Assembly: GCA_036657395.1 (NCBI GenBank)
Contig: JAVXGM010000003.1
Coordinates: 92,108-156,107, forward strand
Direction: 5' to 3'
Source: JAVXGM01 sp036657395
GTDB taxonomy: Bacteria; Bacillota; Clostridia; Peptostreptococcales; Anaerovoracaceae
Length of the DNA stretch: 64,000 nucleotides
Position numbers and translations under genes: made by a program. The notes beneath the pieces are model-generated. The model worked only from the letters and a program-made list of their open reading frames with translations, was not told the DNA's origin and searched no databases. Position 1 is the first letter of the stretch, and every line of letters starts with the position of its first letter. This document shows positions 40,193-49,479 of the stretch, piece by piece.

Positions 40193-42417
40193 TGGAAGAA
40201 AAGCAAGGTGTGATTAGGGAGGTTATCTTTCATAATAAGGATAACGGATATACTATTGCAATTGTAGAGACGGAGGAAGAAGAATTTACCGCTGTAGGTT
40301 CTCTTCCTTCTTGTGATACAGGCAGAAGCTATATTTTTCGTGGGGATTTTACAATTCATCACACCTATGGGGAACAGTTTGCTTTTACCCAGTTTGAAGA
40401 GGTAATGCCATCTACAAAAGGTGGAATAGAAGAGTTTTTAGCATCAGGAGTCCTTAAGGGAATAGGGAAGAAAACTGCGGCTATCATTGTAAAAAAATTT
40501 GGAGAAGACACCTTTGATATTATTGAAAACCAGCCCCAGAGGCTGACAGAGGTTTCTGGTATAGGGACGAAAAAAGCCACCTTAATATCAGAAGCTTTTC
40601 ATACACATAGAGAGTTTGCGGAAATCACTCTTTACCTTCAACAGTTTGGAATCAATGGTGATAATGCCATGAAACTTTACCGTGTATACGGCAGTGGCAC
40701 TATAAATGAAATAAAGCAAAACCCCTACAAAATGGTAGAGGATATCTTTGGCATTGGCTTTAAAAAAGCCGATAAAATTGCAGAGAAAATGGGAATTGAC
40801 AAGGCAGATGAATGCAGGATAAAAAGTGGAATCAAGTTTACATTATGGTATTTTGTAGGGGAAGGCAATACGTTTTTGCCTCATAAATTTCTTTGTGAAA
40901 AAGCGGCAGAGCTGCTAGATTTGACCAGCGGTTTAATTGATGAAAACCTAGTAGAAATGGTTTTTTCTGGGGATATTCACATGGAAAATCTGGATGGGCA
41001 GAATGTGGTTTTTTTAATGTCATATTATATGGCGGAGCAAAATGTATGTAAATGCCTTCATACCCTTAACTGTTCCCAGCTAAAGGCGATAACATCCGAC
41101 ATAGACAGCCTGATTACAGTTACAGAAAATCAGACAGGAGTCTACCTTTCAGAAAATCAAAAGCATGCGGTGAAAACCTCTCTTCAAGTGGGAGTGTCGG
41201 TTATTACCGGGGGCCCTGGAACGGGGAAAACAACCATAATCAACACTTTGATTAACGTACTGGAACATAGCGGTCTTAAGACTGCAATTGCAGCGCCTAC
41301 AGGAAGAGCAGCCAAAAGGATTACCCAAACGTCTGGCCATGTGGCTTCTACCATACATCGACTTTTGGAATATTACTATTCTGAAGTTGATGGAACCATG
41401 GCTTTTGGCAAAACGGCAGGCGATCCACTTGACTATGATGCGATTATTGTGGACGAAGCGTCCATGATTGACCTACTTCTCATGAATGGCCTTGTCAGTG
41501 CTATAAGGGCTGGGGTTAGGCTGATTATCGTAGGAGATGCAGATCAGCTGCCTTCAGTAGGTGCAGGAAATATTCTTAGAGACATAATTGATAGCGAATA
41601 TATTTACTCTGTTAAACTGACGGAAATTTTTCGCCAGGCCAAGGAAAGCCTTATTGTAGTCAACGCCCACAAGATTAACAAGGGGGAGTATCCAGACTGT
41701 AATGAAAAAGGTAAAGATTTTTTCATGATGCGCCAAAAGACGGAAAAAGAAATGTTAAACATGATTAGATCATTGTGTATTAAAAGACTGCCTGAATACT
41801 ATAAAGATCTTATGCCTGTGCGAGATATTCAGGTGCTGACCCCAGTTAGAAAAGGCCTTTTAGGAAGTATTAATTTAAACAAGCAGCTACAAGAAGTATT
41901 CAACCCTGCCGATGGAAAATTAGAGGAACGAAAATTTGGAGACAAGCTGTTTAGAGAGCATGATAAGGTCATGCAGATTAAAAACAACTACCAACTCAAG
42001 TGGAAAAACCTAGAGGATTTCACTGAGGGGGAAGGGGTCTTTAACGGAGATGTAGGCTTCATTAATAGCATTGATAAGGATTTTAACCAAGTTACAGTGG
42101 TATTTGACGAAACTAGGTATGTGACATATCAATTTAACCAACTAGATGAACTAGAACTTGCATATGCCATAACAGTTCATAAGAGTCAGGGAAGCGAATT
42201 TCCCATCGTGGTAATGCCAGTCACTTGGTTTCCACCAATGCTAGCCACGAGAAATCTTTTGTACACAGGGGTAACTAGAGGTAAAACGGCAGTAGTGTTA
42301 GTTGGATCAGAAAGTAAAATGCAAGGGATGGTAGACAATAATAGAATTACTGCCAGATATTCAGGGCTAGCTAGTAAGTTAAGTAGCATGATGGCCATAT
42401 CACAAATAGGGGAATAA
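40192..42417 (+). CDS. recD2: RecD2-type 5'-3' DNA helicase
   Basis: A 741-residue SF1B helicase of the RecD2 (YrrC) type acting in DNA repair without RecBC. It has an N-terminal OB-like domain, helix-hairpin-helix repeats (about 85-195: GVLKGIGKKTAAIIV, VSGIGTKKA, IFGIGFKKADKI), Walker A GGPGTGKTT (about 340), Walker B VDEASMID, motif III GDADQLPSVGAG and C-terminal AITVHKSQGSEFP. The ATG overlaps the upstream TAA (TAATG). The GTG at 40180 is possible but lacks its own ribosome site. comF begins five bases after its stop. Confidence 0.94.
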   Translation: MEEKQGVIREVIFHNKDNGYTIAIVETEEEEFTAVGSLPSCDTGRSYIFRGDFTIHHTYGEQFAFTQFEEVMPSTKGGIEEFLASGVLKGIGKKTAAIIVKKFGEDTFDIIENQPQRLTEVSGIGTKKATLISEAFHTHREFAEITLYLQQFGINGDNAMKLYRVYGSGTINEIKQNPYKMVEDIFGIGFKKADKIAEKMGIDKADECRIKSGIKFTLWYFVGEGNTFLPHKFLCEKAAELLDLTSGLIDENLVEMVFSGDIHMENLDGQNVVFLMSYYMAEQNVCKCLHTLNCSQLKAITSDIDSLITVTENQTGVYLSENQKHAVKTSLQVGVSVITGGPGTGKTTIINTLINVLEHSGLKTAIAAPTGRAAKRITQTSGHVASTIHRLLEYYYSEVDGTMAFGKTAGDPLDYDAIIVDEASMIDLLLMNGLVSAIRAGVRLIIVGDADQLPSVGAGNILRDIIDSEYIYSVKLTEIFRQAKESLIVVNAHKINKGEYPDCNEKGKDFFMMRQKTEKEMLNMIRSLCIKRLPEYYKDLMPVRDIQVLTPVRKGLLGSINLNKQLQEVFNPADGKLEERKFGDKLFREHDKVMQIKNNYQLKWKNLEDFTEGEGVFNGDVGFINSIDKDFNQVTVVFDETRYVTYQFNQLDELELAYAITVHKSQGSEFPIVVMPVTWFPPMLATRNLLYTGVTRGKTAVVLVGSESKMQGMVDNNRITARYSGLASKLSSMMAISQIGE

Positions 42418-42421
42418 AATT

Positions 42422-43162
42422 ATGGGGTTAATAGAAAAGGGATTAGAAGTAATTTATCCATCCAATATTTATTGTATTGGTTGCGGAAGCGTAATTGATA
42501 AAACAAGGTATTATGCTTTATGCGACAAGTGCATAGAGAAGTTCCATTGGGTTGGGAAAAAGACGTGTGACAAGTGTGGCAAAATTTTAAATGAAGAATA
42601 TAGCAACGATTTGTGTTATGATTGTAGAATGTTTAAACATTCATTTGAGAAAGGATATACTTGTGTACAATATGGTCTTTATGAGCGACAGCTGATTATG
42701 GATTATAAAAATAAGAATAAAGCGTATATGGGTAAAAAAATCGGAGATATTCTCTATGATAGAATAAGACTAGAAGGTGTTAAGGTTCATGGGATTATAC
42801 CTGTGCCAATGCATCGAAAAAAGCAGGAAGAGCGTGGCTACAACCAAACTGCACTCATGGCAAGGCAGCTTGCTAAACGGATGGAATTACCTTTTTTGTG
42901 GGATGTCCTTTTGCGAACTAAGTACACCCAGCCAATGAAGGGTCTTGGATCTATTCAACGGGAAGAAAATCTGAAAGATGCATTTGAAATAAAGCTAGGG
43001 CTTTCAAAAAAGATAGAAGGCAAAGCCATACTCTTAGTAGACGATATATATACGACTGGAAGCACTATGGATGCTTGCAGCAAGGTGCTTCTTAAAAGTG
43101 GAGCCGAGAAAATTATAGCCTTGTCCTTTGCGGCAGGTGGAAATAGAAAGCCAGCAGAGTAG
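42422..43162 (+). CDS. comFC: ComF-family phosphoribosyltransferase-like protein
   Basis: A 246-residue protein with two N-terminal four-cysteine zinc motifs (CIGCG...CDKC and CDKCG...CYDC, about residues 15-70). A phosphoribosyltransferase fold follows, with the PRPP loop AILLVDDIYTTGST near residue 205. ComFC is needed for natural transformation in competent Firmicutes, assisting the ComFA helicase and single-strand handling. No comFA adjoins; here recD2 precedes it. Its stop codon coincides with the first bases of the raiA RNA stem. Confidence 0.9.
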   Translation: MGLIEKGLEVIYPSNIYCIGCGSVIDKTRYYALCDKCIEKFHWVGKKTCDKCGKILNEEYSNDLCYDCRMFKHSFEKGYTCVQYGLYERQLIMDYKNKNKAYMGKKIGDILYDRIRLEGVKVHGIIPVPMHRKKQEERGYNQTALMARQLAKRMELPFLWDVLLRTKYTQPMKGLGSIQREENLKDAFEIKLGLSKKIEGKAILLVDDIYTTGSTMDACSKVLLKSGAEKIIALSFAAGGNRKPAE

Positions 43163-43350
43163 AATCTGCTGACTGCTCAGGTCTGTGGTTGAAAGGCCAT
43201 GCTAGTTACGGGCAAAAGGTCCCACGTAAGCTGATCCGCAAAGCGGCAGTGATCATGGCGTAGCTTAGAAGTAAGTCCTCTGACAAAGTCAGATAAAGGC
43301 AGGTGTGGGGGCAAAGACCAGGTCAGCTGAGCAGTTAGCAGATTCTATTT
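43161..43350 (+). ncRNA. raiA-motif structured RNA
   Basis: A gene-free stretch of about 190 bases between comF and hpf (raiA). It is closed by a 20-bp terminal stem: 43161-43180 pairs with 43327-43346 with a single G-U. Internal hairpins include GATCCGCAAAGCGG and CTCTGACAAAGTCAG. The stem is followed by TATTTTATTTTAT, a terminator-like end. Size and position directly ahead of hpf/raiA match the raiA motif, an abundant structured RNA of Clostridia linked to sporulation and aggregation. Assignment rests on structure and synteny, without a covariance-model check. Confidence 0.75.
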
Positions 43351-43462
43351 TATTTTATGAAATTTCCGAAAAAATAAAGGACTATTGGACGCCATATATG
43401 GTATAATTAACTAAACAATTAAGTAATACGGCTAAGCCGTGGACACGCAAGGAGGTAAGGAT

Positions 43463-43990
43463 ATGAAGATAATCATTAATAGCAAGAATTTTAGTGCAAG
43501 TGATAAACTGAAAGAGACCATTGACAAAAAGTTCGGGAAATTGGATAAGTATTTTTCCAATGATATTACTGCAAATGTTATGACTTTAAAGCAGAGAGAT
43601 CGATATAAGGTTGAAGCGACGATAAATACTAAAGGTACTATTTTCAGAGCAGAGGACCTTGCAGATGATCCATATGAAGGTGTGGATAATGTGGTAGAGA
43701 AGCTGTCTCGTCAAATGTCAAAATTTAAAACAAAATTACAGAAGAAATATAAGGATCACAAGGACTTTACTTTTGCAAATCTTCCAGAGGTGGAAGACGA
43801 GCGAGAAGAAGTTAAGATCGTTAGAACAAAGCGATTTGAACTTGTACCGATGGAAGTTGAAGAGGCAGCAATTCAAATGGAATTGTTGCAACACAATTTC
43901 TTTGTATTCTTAAACATACAAACAGATAGTGTAAATGTGGTTTATCAGAGAGATGATGACACTTATGGTCTATTGGAAACCAATTACTAA
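43463..43990 (+). CDS. hpf: Long-form ribosome hibernation promoting factor
   Basis: A 175-residue protein. The N-terminal S30AE domain (1 to about 100: INSKNFSASDKLKETIDKKFGKLDKYF) binds the ribosomal A/P sites. The C-terminal domain (about 118-175: VRTKRFELVPMEVEEAAIQMELLQHNFFVFLN) dimerizes to form 100S particles in stationary phase. The ATG follows AAGGAGG at six bases; the longer frame from 43439 would swallow that site. The raiA RNA lies just upstream. Confidence 0.95.
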   Translation: MKIIINSKNFSASDKLKETIDKKFGKLDKYFSNDITANVMTLKQRDRYKVEATINTKGTIFRAEDLADDPYEGVDNVVEKLSRQMSKFKTKLQKKYKDHKDFTFANLPEVEDEREEVKIVRTKRFELVPMEVEEAAIQMELLQHNFFVFLNIQTDSVNVVYQRDDDTYGLLETNY

Positions 43991-44128
43991 AGTAAAATAT
44001 CACTATTGGACATGTAGAAAATCAGGGAAAATAGAAGAAAATTAGTGAATTATAAAACTGGTGAGTGGCATTAGCTGTTTGCCAGTTTTATTGTTTACAT
44101 TAAGGCTGAGTTTTTTATCCGATATGTG

Positions 44129-44157
44129 TTGAAAAAATCGCTGAAATTCTGTAAAAT
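44129..44157 (+). promoter_or_regulatory. Promoter of the cdaA-glmS operon
   Basis: TTGAAA (44129-44134) and TAAAAT (44152-44157) with 17-base spacing lie 29 bases before the cdaA start. Confidence 0.65.
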
Positions 44158-44185
44158 AGAGGGGAGAAGTAGTGGGGAGAGTTTT

Positions 44186-45040
44186 ATGCAAGAATTTTTT
44201 GAAAATGTGACATCAGGGGTAGGTATCATGGATATTATTGATATTGTTACTGTCACATTTATTATATATAAACTATTAGGATTCATAAGGGAAACACGAG
44301 CAGAGCAATTAGTTAAAGGTCTGCTTGTTTTAGTTATAGGAACTTTCCTGTCAGATCAATTCAATTTGTATACATTAAATTGGATTTTAAAGGGGACAAT
44401 GACTTTGGGGGCTTTTGCGCTGGTTGTAGTTTTTCAGCCTGAGCTTCGTCGTGGACTTGAATATGTAGGCCGAACTAAGATTGTTAAATCTCCATTTGGA
44501 CAGATAGACAAGGAGAAAGCTAAGCTTATCACCAAAGAATTTGTCCATGCGGTTGATAGCTTTTCAAATGATAGAGTAGGTGCATTGATTATTTTAGAAG
44601 GGGAGACAGCACTGACTGACATTGCTGAAACGGGCACTCGCCTTGATGGAGAAATTACCGCTGAATTTTTAGGAAACATTTTTTATGAGGGGGCACCTCT
44701 TCACGATGGAGCAGTGATTGTTCGAGGGGATCGAATTCTTGCTGCAGGCTGCGTGCTTCCATTAACGGAAAATAAGAATATTGCAAAAGAGCTTGGAACT
44801 AGGCACAGAGCAGGTATAGGAATCACTGAACATTCCGATGCCACAGCTATTATCGTTTCCGAGGAGACAGGAATCATTTCGTTTGCATCAGATGGAAAAC
44901 TTTCCAGGTTTTTAGATAGCAAAACTGTTGAAAAAACCCTACTCAATATGTATTTAAGTAATAGTAATATTAAAGAGAAAATGTCCTTCGTACCTAAATT
45001 TTTCAAGAAATTAAGGAGGAAGAACAATGCTACAAAATAA
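44186..45040 (+). CDS. cdaA: Diadenylate cyclase CdaA
   Basis: A 284-residue enzyme that makes c-di-AMP from two ATP. Three N-terminal membrane helices occupy about 10-100, then the DAC domain with HDGAVIV (Asp174) and GTRHRAG (Arg206-His207-Arg208). The ATG at 44186 follows GGGGAGAG; the longer GTG frame from 44126 overlaps the predicted promoter and is unlikely. It starts the conserved cdaA-ybbR-glmM set, in which GlmM and CdaR bind and restrain the cyclase and tie c-di-AMP to wall precursor supply. The next gene overlaps by 14 bases. Confidence 0.96.
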   Translation: MQEFFENVTSGVGIMDIIDIVTVTFIIYKLLGFIRETRAEQLVKGLLVLVIGTFLSDQFNLYTLNWILKGTMTLGAFALVVVFQPELRRGLEYVGRTKIVKSPFGQIDKEKAKLITKEFVHAVDSFSNDRVGALIILEGETALTDIAETGTRLDGEITAEFLGNIFYEGAPLHDGAVIVRGDRILAAGCVLPLTENKNIAKELGTRHRAGIGITEHSDATAIIVSEETGIISFASDGKLSRFLDSKTVEKTLLNMYLSNSNIKEKMSFVPKFFKKLRRKNNATK

Positions 45041-46235
45041 TACATTTTTAAAAATTTTATCTTTGCTCATTGCCATCTTTCTTTGGTTTTATGTAATGGG
45101 TCAGGTGGATCCTGTAGTGACGAAAACCATCAAAGGGATTTCGGTGGAAATGCGCAGTGAAGATATACTCGGGGAAAGATCCTTAGCTATTGTTGGGGAC
45201 GATCAAAAAACTGTAGATGTTACCGTGGAAGGAAAGAGGGCTCAAGTCAATCGAATTGCAAGTGGAGGAATCAAAGCTACAGTGGATGTAGGAAGCTGTA
45301 GAATAGGAGAAAATAATTTAGACATAGCAGTAACGGTTCCTGAGGGAATAAGCCTGATCAAGGTTACAGAGCCTACCACATCGGTGAAAATAGAGGAAAA
45401 AATTTCTGCATATAAACCAGTTAAAGTGAAATTTATAGGTGATGCAGCAGAAAACAGGGAAGTGGGGAATATATCATTTTATCCAGAGAAGACTCAGATC
45501 ACAGGGGCAAAATCCACAGTAAACCAAGTTTCTTATGTGGAAGCTAAATTAGATTTAAAAAAAATAAATGCAAATGAAAAAACTTTTGAAATAGATCCGG
45601 TCGTTCGTAACAAATCTGGCAAAAAGGAATACAATATTGAACTTTACGCAGATAAAATTCATGTTACTGCCGCATTGCTATATACAAAAGAAGTTCCATT
45701 AGAGGTGCCTTTAAAGGGAAAGGTACCAGATAATTATGATATAGAAGAGACTCAAATTCCTGAATACATGTATATACGAGGAACCAAAGAAAGTATAGAT
45801 AAAATTACTAAGGTGACTTCGAGGCCAGTAGACATTACAAAACTGAAAAAAACTGTTACGTTGCCTATTACGGTAGACTTACCTGCAAATATTGAAGTGG
45901 CTCAAGACTCAAAACATTTGCAGGCAACTATAAACATTGTTGAAGCAGGCCAAAAGATCTTCACCTTATCAACAAAAGACAGCGAAATTAAAGGTTTAGA
46001 AGCGGGGCTTACAGGAAAGATTAATACTCAGAGTGTAATTCTTACATTTAATGGACAACATGAAACCCTGACAAAGATTGCAGAATCGGATTTTACTTCA
46101 TCTGTAGATTTGACAGGGCTAAAACCTGGGCAGTATGATGTTGCTTTGAAGGTGGATACAAAAGAAAAAGTTGAGAAGGTGAAAACATCACCAAAGACAG
46201 TTAGAGTAACTATTACAGAAGAAGAAAATAGATAA
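45027..46235 (+). CDS. ybbR: CdaR, YbbR-domain regulator of CdaA
   Basis: A 402-residue protein with one N-terminal helix (about 7-22, ILSLLIAIFLWFYVMG) and three to four outside YbbR repeats. Each repeat is about 80 residues, with patterns such as KPVKVKFIG, KEVPLEVPLKG and GKINTQSVILTFNG. It interacts with CdaA to tune c-di-AMP synthesis from the outer face of the membrane. The start overlaps cdaA. Length and order match the usual cdaA-cdaR-glmM cluster. Confidence 0.93.
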   Translation: MLQNNTFLKILSLLIAIFLWFYVMGQVDPVVTKTIKGISVEMRSEDILGERSLAIVGDDQKTVDVTVEGKRAQVNRIASGGIKATVDVGSCRIGENNLDIAVTVPEGISLIKVTEPTTSVKIEEKISAYKPVKVKFIGDAAENREVGNISFYPEKTQITGAKSTVNQVSYVEAKLDLKKINANEKTFEIDPVVRNKSGKKEYNIELYADKIHVTAALLYTKEVPLEVPLKGKVPDNYDIEETQIPEYMYIRGTKESIDKITKVTSRPVDITKLKKTVTLPITVDLPANIEVAQDSKHLQATINIVEAGQKIFTLSTKDSEIKGLEAGLTGKINTQSVILTFNGQHETLTKIAESDFTSSVDLTGLKPGQYDVALKVDTKEKVEKVKTSPKTVRVTITEEENR

Positions 46236-46262
46236 GTATAAAGAAAGACAGGAGGCTATTAA

Positions 46263-47612
46263 ATGGGAAGACTTTTTGGAACAGATGGAGTCAGGGGCAT
46301 TGCAAATGCAGAACTTACCCCCGAATTAGCATTCAAATTGGGCAAGGTTGGTGCCCACGTATTAAGTAAAAATACAACAAAGCCGGTAGTTGTAATCGGC
46401 AAAGATACCAGAATTTCAGGAGATATGCTAGAAGATGCATTGAGTGCTGGAATTTTGGCTGTTGGAGGAAATGTAATTAAAGTTGGAGTGTTGCCAACTC
46501 CAGCAGTTGCTTGCCTAGTGAAACATTACCAGGCAGATATAGGTGTGGTGATTTCCGCTTCACACAATCCTTTTGAATATAATGGAATTAAATTTTTTAA
46601 TAGTGAAGGATTTAAATTGGACGATGAAATTGAAGATGAAATCGAAGATCTTATTCTAAGAGACATTGATGTGAATAGTCATATTACAGGAGATAAATTA
46701 GGCAAATGCTTGGAGGCAGACGAATCGGCACTTAGCTACTATGCTGAATTTCTGGAAAAGACAGTGGATATTTCATTTAAAGGGCTTAAGATCGTTTTAG
46801 ACTGTGCCAACGGGGCGGCTTACCAAGTGGCTGAAAGAGTATTTAAAAATCTGGAAGCGGATGTAACCGTTATCGGTAATAAACCAGATGGACTTAATAT
46901 TAACGATGGCTATGGATCAACTCATCCTGAGAAGCTGCAGCAAGCAGTATTGCAAAAGGGAGCCATAGTCGGACTTGCTTATGACGGGGATGCAGATAGA
47001 CTTATTGCAGTAGATGAGCTTGGAAGAGTAGTAGATGGGGATAAACTCATTTGTATATGTGCCAAAATGCTGAAGGATCAAAATCAATTAAAGGAAAACA
47101 GGGTAACAGCTACGGTAATGAGTAACATTGGATTCCACAAGTACATTGAGGGACTTGGATGCACAGTAGATGTTGCAGGTGTGGGAGACAGATACGTTCT
47201 TGAGCAAATGCGTCAGACTGGATGTTCTCTGGGAGGAGAGCAGTCAGGCCACATTATTTTCCTAGATCATTCCACAACAGGAGATGGTACATTATCATCA
47301 TTGCAGGTTGTTAAAGCAATTCTCACCGCAGGAAAACCACTTTCAAAGATGGCAGACGAAATTACTCTTTACCCACAGGTACTTAGAAATGCTAGAGTAA
47401 AGAATGAAAATAAAACAAAATATAAAAGCGATAAAGAGATTGTGGCAGAAATTGAACGCTTAGAAAAAGAAATGAAAGGCCAAGGGAGAATTTTAGTCAG
47501 ACCTTCAGGCACTGAACCTCTGGTTAGGGTAATGATAGAGGGGCAGGATGTAGAGCATATTGCTATTCTTGCTCAGAAGTTAGCAACATTGCTTACCAAA
47601 CGATTTGGCTAA
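46263..47612 (+). CDS. glmM: Phosphoglucosamine mutase
   Basis: A 449-residue enzyme converting glucosamine-6-phosphate to glucosamine-1-phosphate for UDP-GlcNAc. It has phospho-Ser100 in ISASHNPFEYNGIKF, magnesium loop YDGDADRLI, GGEQSGHI sugar loop and the RPSGTEPLVRVM phosphate site. It lies 27 bases after ybbR and 25 before glmS. In this cluster GlmM also inhibits CdaA by direct contact, by analogy with Bacillus. Confidence 0.97.
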   Translation: MGRLFGTDGVRGIANAELTPELAFKLGKVGAHVLSKNTTKPVVVIGKDTRISGDMLEDALSAGILAVGGNVIKVGVLPTPAVACLVKHYQADIGVVISASHNPFEYNGIKFFNSEGFKLDDEIEDEIEDLILRDIDVNSHITGDKLGKCLEADESALSYYAEFLEKTVDISFKGLKIVLDCANGAAYQVAERVFKNLEADVTVIGNKPDGLNINDGYGSTHPEKLQQAVLQKGAIVGLAYDGDADRLIAVDELGRVVDGDKLICICAKMLKDQNQLKENRVTATVMSNIGFHKYIEGLGCTVDVAGVGDRYVLEQMRQTGCSLGGEQSGHIIFLDHSTTGDGTLSSLQVVKAILTAGKPLSKMADEITLYPQVLRNARVKNENKTKYKSDKEIVAEIERLEKEMKGQGRILVRPSGTEPLVRVMIEGQDVEHIAILAQKLATLLTKRFG

Positions 47613-47637
47613 AAGAGATTAAATAGGAGGACAGGAT

Positions 47638-49467
47638 ATGTGTGGTATTGTAGGATACATTGGCAAAGATAATGCCAAAGAATATATTATAGAAGGGCTT
47701 AAACGCCTTGAATACAGAGGGTATGATTCCGCAGGGATTTCCCTGTACCGTGATGGAAAACTAGAAACCAGAAAACATGTAGGCGGTATTGAAAATTTAA
47801 AAAAACTTGTGGACGACAAAGAATATGACAGCAATATAGGAATAGGACATACAAGGTGGGCGACTCATGGAGTTCCATCTAATGTTAATGCTCATCCTCA
47901 TAGCAACTCGGACAACACTATTTCAGTAGTACATAATGGAATTATTGAAAACTACGTTGAGTTAAAGGAATGGTTAGTTAAGGACTATGGTGTAGAATTC
48001 AAGTCACAAACGGATACGGAAGTAATTGCACAGCTTATAGGAATTTATTATGATGGAAACCTTCATCAAGCAGTGAATAGGGCAGTGGAACAGATGAGAG
48101 GCGCTTATGCTATTGGTGTAATCGCAGCAGATGAGCCAGATCGAATTGTAGCTGTAAGAAAAGATGCCCCACTTGTTGCAGGCATTGGTAAAGGCTGTAA
48201 TTTTATTGCATCAGATATTCCAGCATTGATCAAATATGTTAGAAAAATTTACTTAATTGAAAACAACGAGACCGTAGTGTTGACAAAGGATGATATTAAG
48301 ATTTACAATGCAGAACAAAAAATAGTAAAGAGGGATGTATTCCATGTAGATTGGGATGCAGATGCGGCTGAAAAAGGTGGCTATGAAGACTTTATGCTTA
48401 AGGAAATTCACGAACAACCTAAAGGGCTTGACGAAACATTAAACAGAAGATTGACTAAAGATAACATGATCAATTTAGACGGAATTTCAATGACCAAGAA
48501 AGACATTGAGAAGTTTAGCAAAGTTTATATAGTTGCATGTGGTACAGCTTACCATGCAGGGCTTGTAGGCAAGACGATTATAGAAAAAATGGCAAAGATT
48601 CCAGTAGAAGTAGATATCGCATCTGAGTTTAGATATAGAGATCCTTTTGTTGATAAGGATACTTTATTCATAGCTATAAGTCAGTCTGGAGAGACTTTAG
48701 ATACGTTGGAAGCGCTTCGTGAAGCGAAGAAAAGAGGAGCCAGAGTATTGTCTGTAGTTAACGTTGTGGGCAGCTCTGTAGCAAGAGAGTCCGATGATGT
48801 ATTTTATACATGGGCAGGCCCAGAAATTTCTGTAGCCTCAACAAAGGCTTATACTACCCAGCTTATGTGCATGTACCTAATAGCCCTTTATATGGGTAAT
48901 GTTAAGGGAACCATTGATAAGGATTACTACACTAAATTTATTAAAGAATTAGAAATGATCCCAGGGAAGCTTGAAGAACTTCTTAAGGGTGAAGAGGTTA
49001 TAGCAAAATTAGCAAAGAAATATTCTCGTGAAAACAATGTTTTCTATATTGGAAGAGGTATGGACTGTGGAGTTGCTTATGAGGGTTCATTAAAACTAAA
49101 AGAAATTTCATATATTAACTCCTTCGCTATTGCGGCAGGAGAGTTGAAGCATGGCACTATAGCCCTTATGGAAGAGGGAACTTTGGTATTTGCCTTAGCG
49201 ACTCAAGACTTCCTCTATGAAAAAGTACTTTCTAATATTGAAGAAATCAAGGCGAGAGGTGCTAATGTAATAGGCATGACAAAAGTAGCAAATACAAACA
49301 TGGAAAAGTCAGCTAACCATACTATTTATATTCCAGATACTATGGATGAACTTACTCCACTTCTAGCAGTAGTGCCGTTACAGCTCTTTGCATATTATGT
49401 GGCAAAGAACAGAGGATGTAATATTGACAAGCCAAGAAACCTAGCAAAATCAGTAACAGTAGAGTAG
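47638..49467 (+). CDS. glmS: Glutamine--fructose-6-phosphate aminotransferase
   Basis: A 609-residue enzyme making glucosamine-6-phosphate, the entry step to amino sugars. The N-terminal glutaminase has nucleophile Cys2 (MCGIVGYIG). Two SIS isomerase domains follow (about 290-600: CGTAYHAG, SQSGETLDT, GRGMDCGVAYEGSLKLKEI), ending KSVTVE. Many Firmicutes control glmS with a ribozyme in its leader. Here only 25 bases separate it from glmM, so that control is absent and regulation must come through the operon. Confidence 0.97.
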   Translation: MCGIVGYIGKDNAKEYIIEGLKRLEYRGYDSAGISLYRDGKLETRKHVGGIENLKKLVDDKEYDSNIGIGHTRWATHGVPSNVNAHPHSNSDNTISVVHNGIIENYVELKEWLVKDYGVEFKSQTDTEVIAQLIGIYYDGNLHQAVNRAVEQMRGAYAIGVIAADEPDRIVAVRKDAPLVAGIGKGCNFIASDIPALIKYVRKIYLIENNETVVLTKDDIKIYNAEQKIVKRDVFHVDWDADAAEKGGYEDFMLKEIHEQPKGLDETLNRRLTKDNMINLDGISMTKKDIEKFSKVYIVACGTAYHAGLVGKTIIEKMAKIPVEVDIASEFRYRDPFVDKDTLFIAISQSGETLDTLEALREAKKRGARVLSVVNVVGSSVARESDDVFYTWAGPEISVASTKAYTTQLMCMYLIALYMGNVKGTIDKDYYTKFIKELEMIPGKLEELLKGEEVIAKLAKKYSRENNVFYIGRGMDCGVAYEGSLKLKEISYINSFAIAAGELKHGTIALMEEGTLVFALATQDFLYEKVLSNIEEIKARGANVIGMTKVANTNMEKSANHTIYIPDTMDELTPLLAVVPLQLFAYYVAKNRGCNIDKPRNLAKSVTVE

Positions 49468-49479
49468 AAGGAGAAAGAA

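Noticed and set aside
47613..47637. glmS ribozyme
   Set aside because: Only 25 bases lie between glmM and glmS; the ribozyme needs well over 100.
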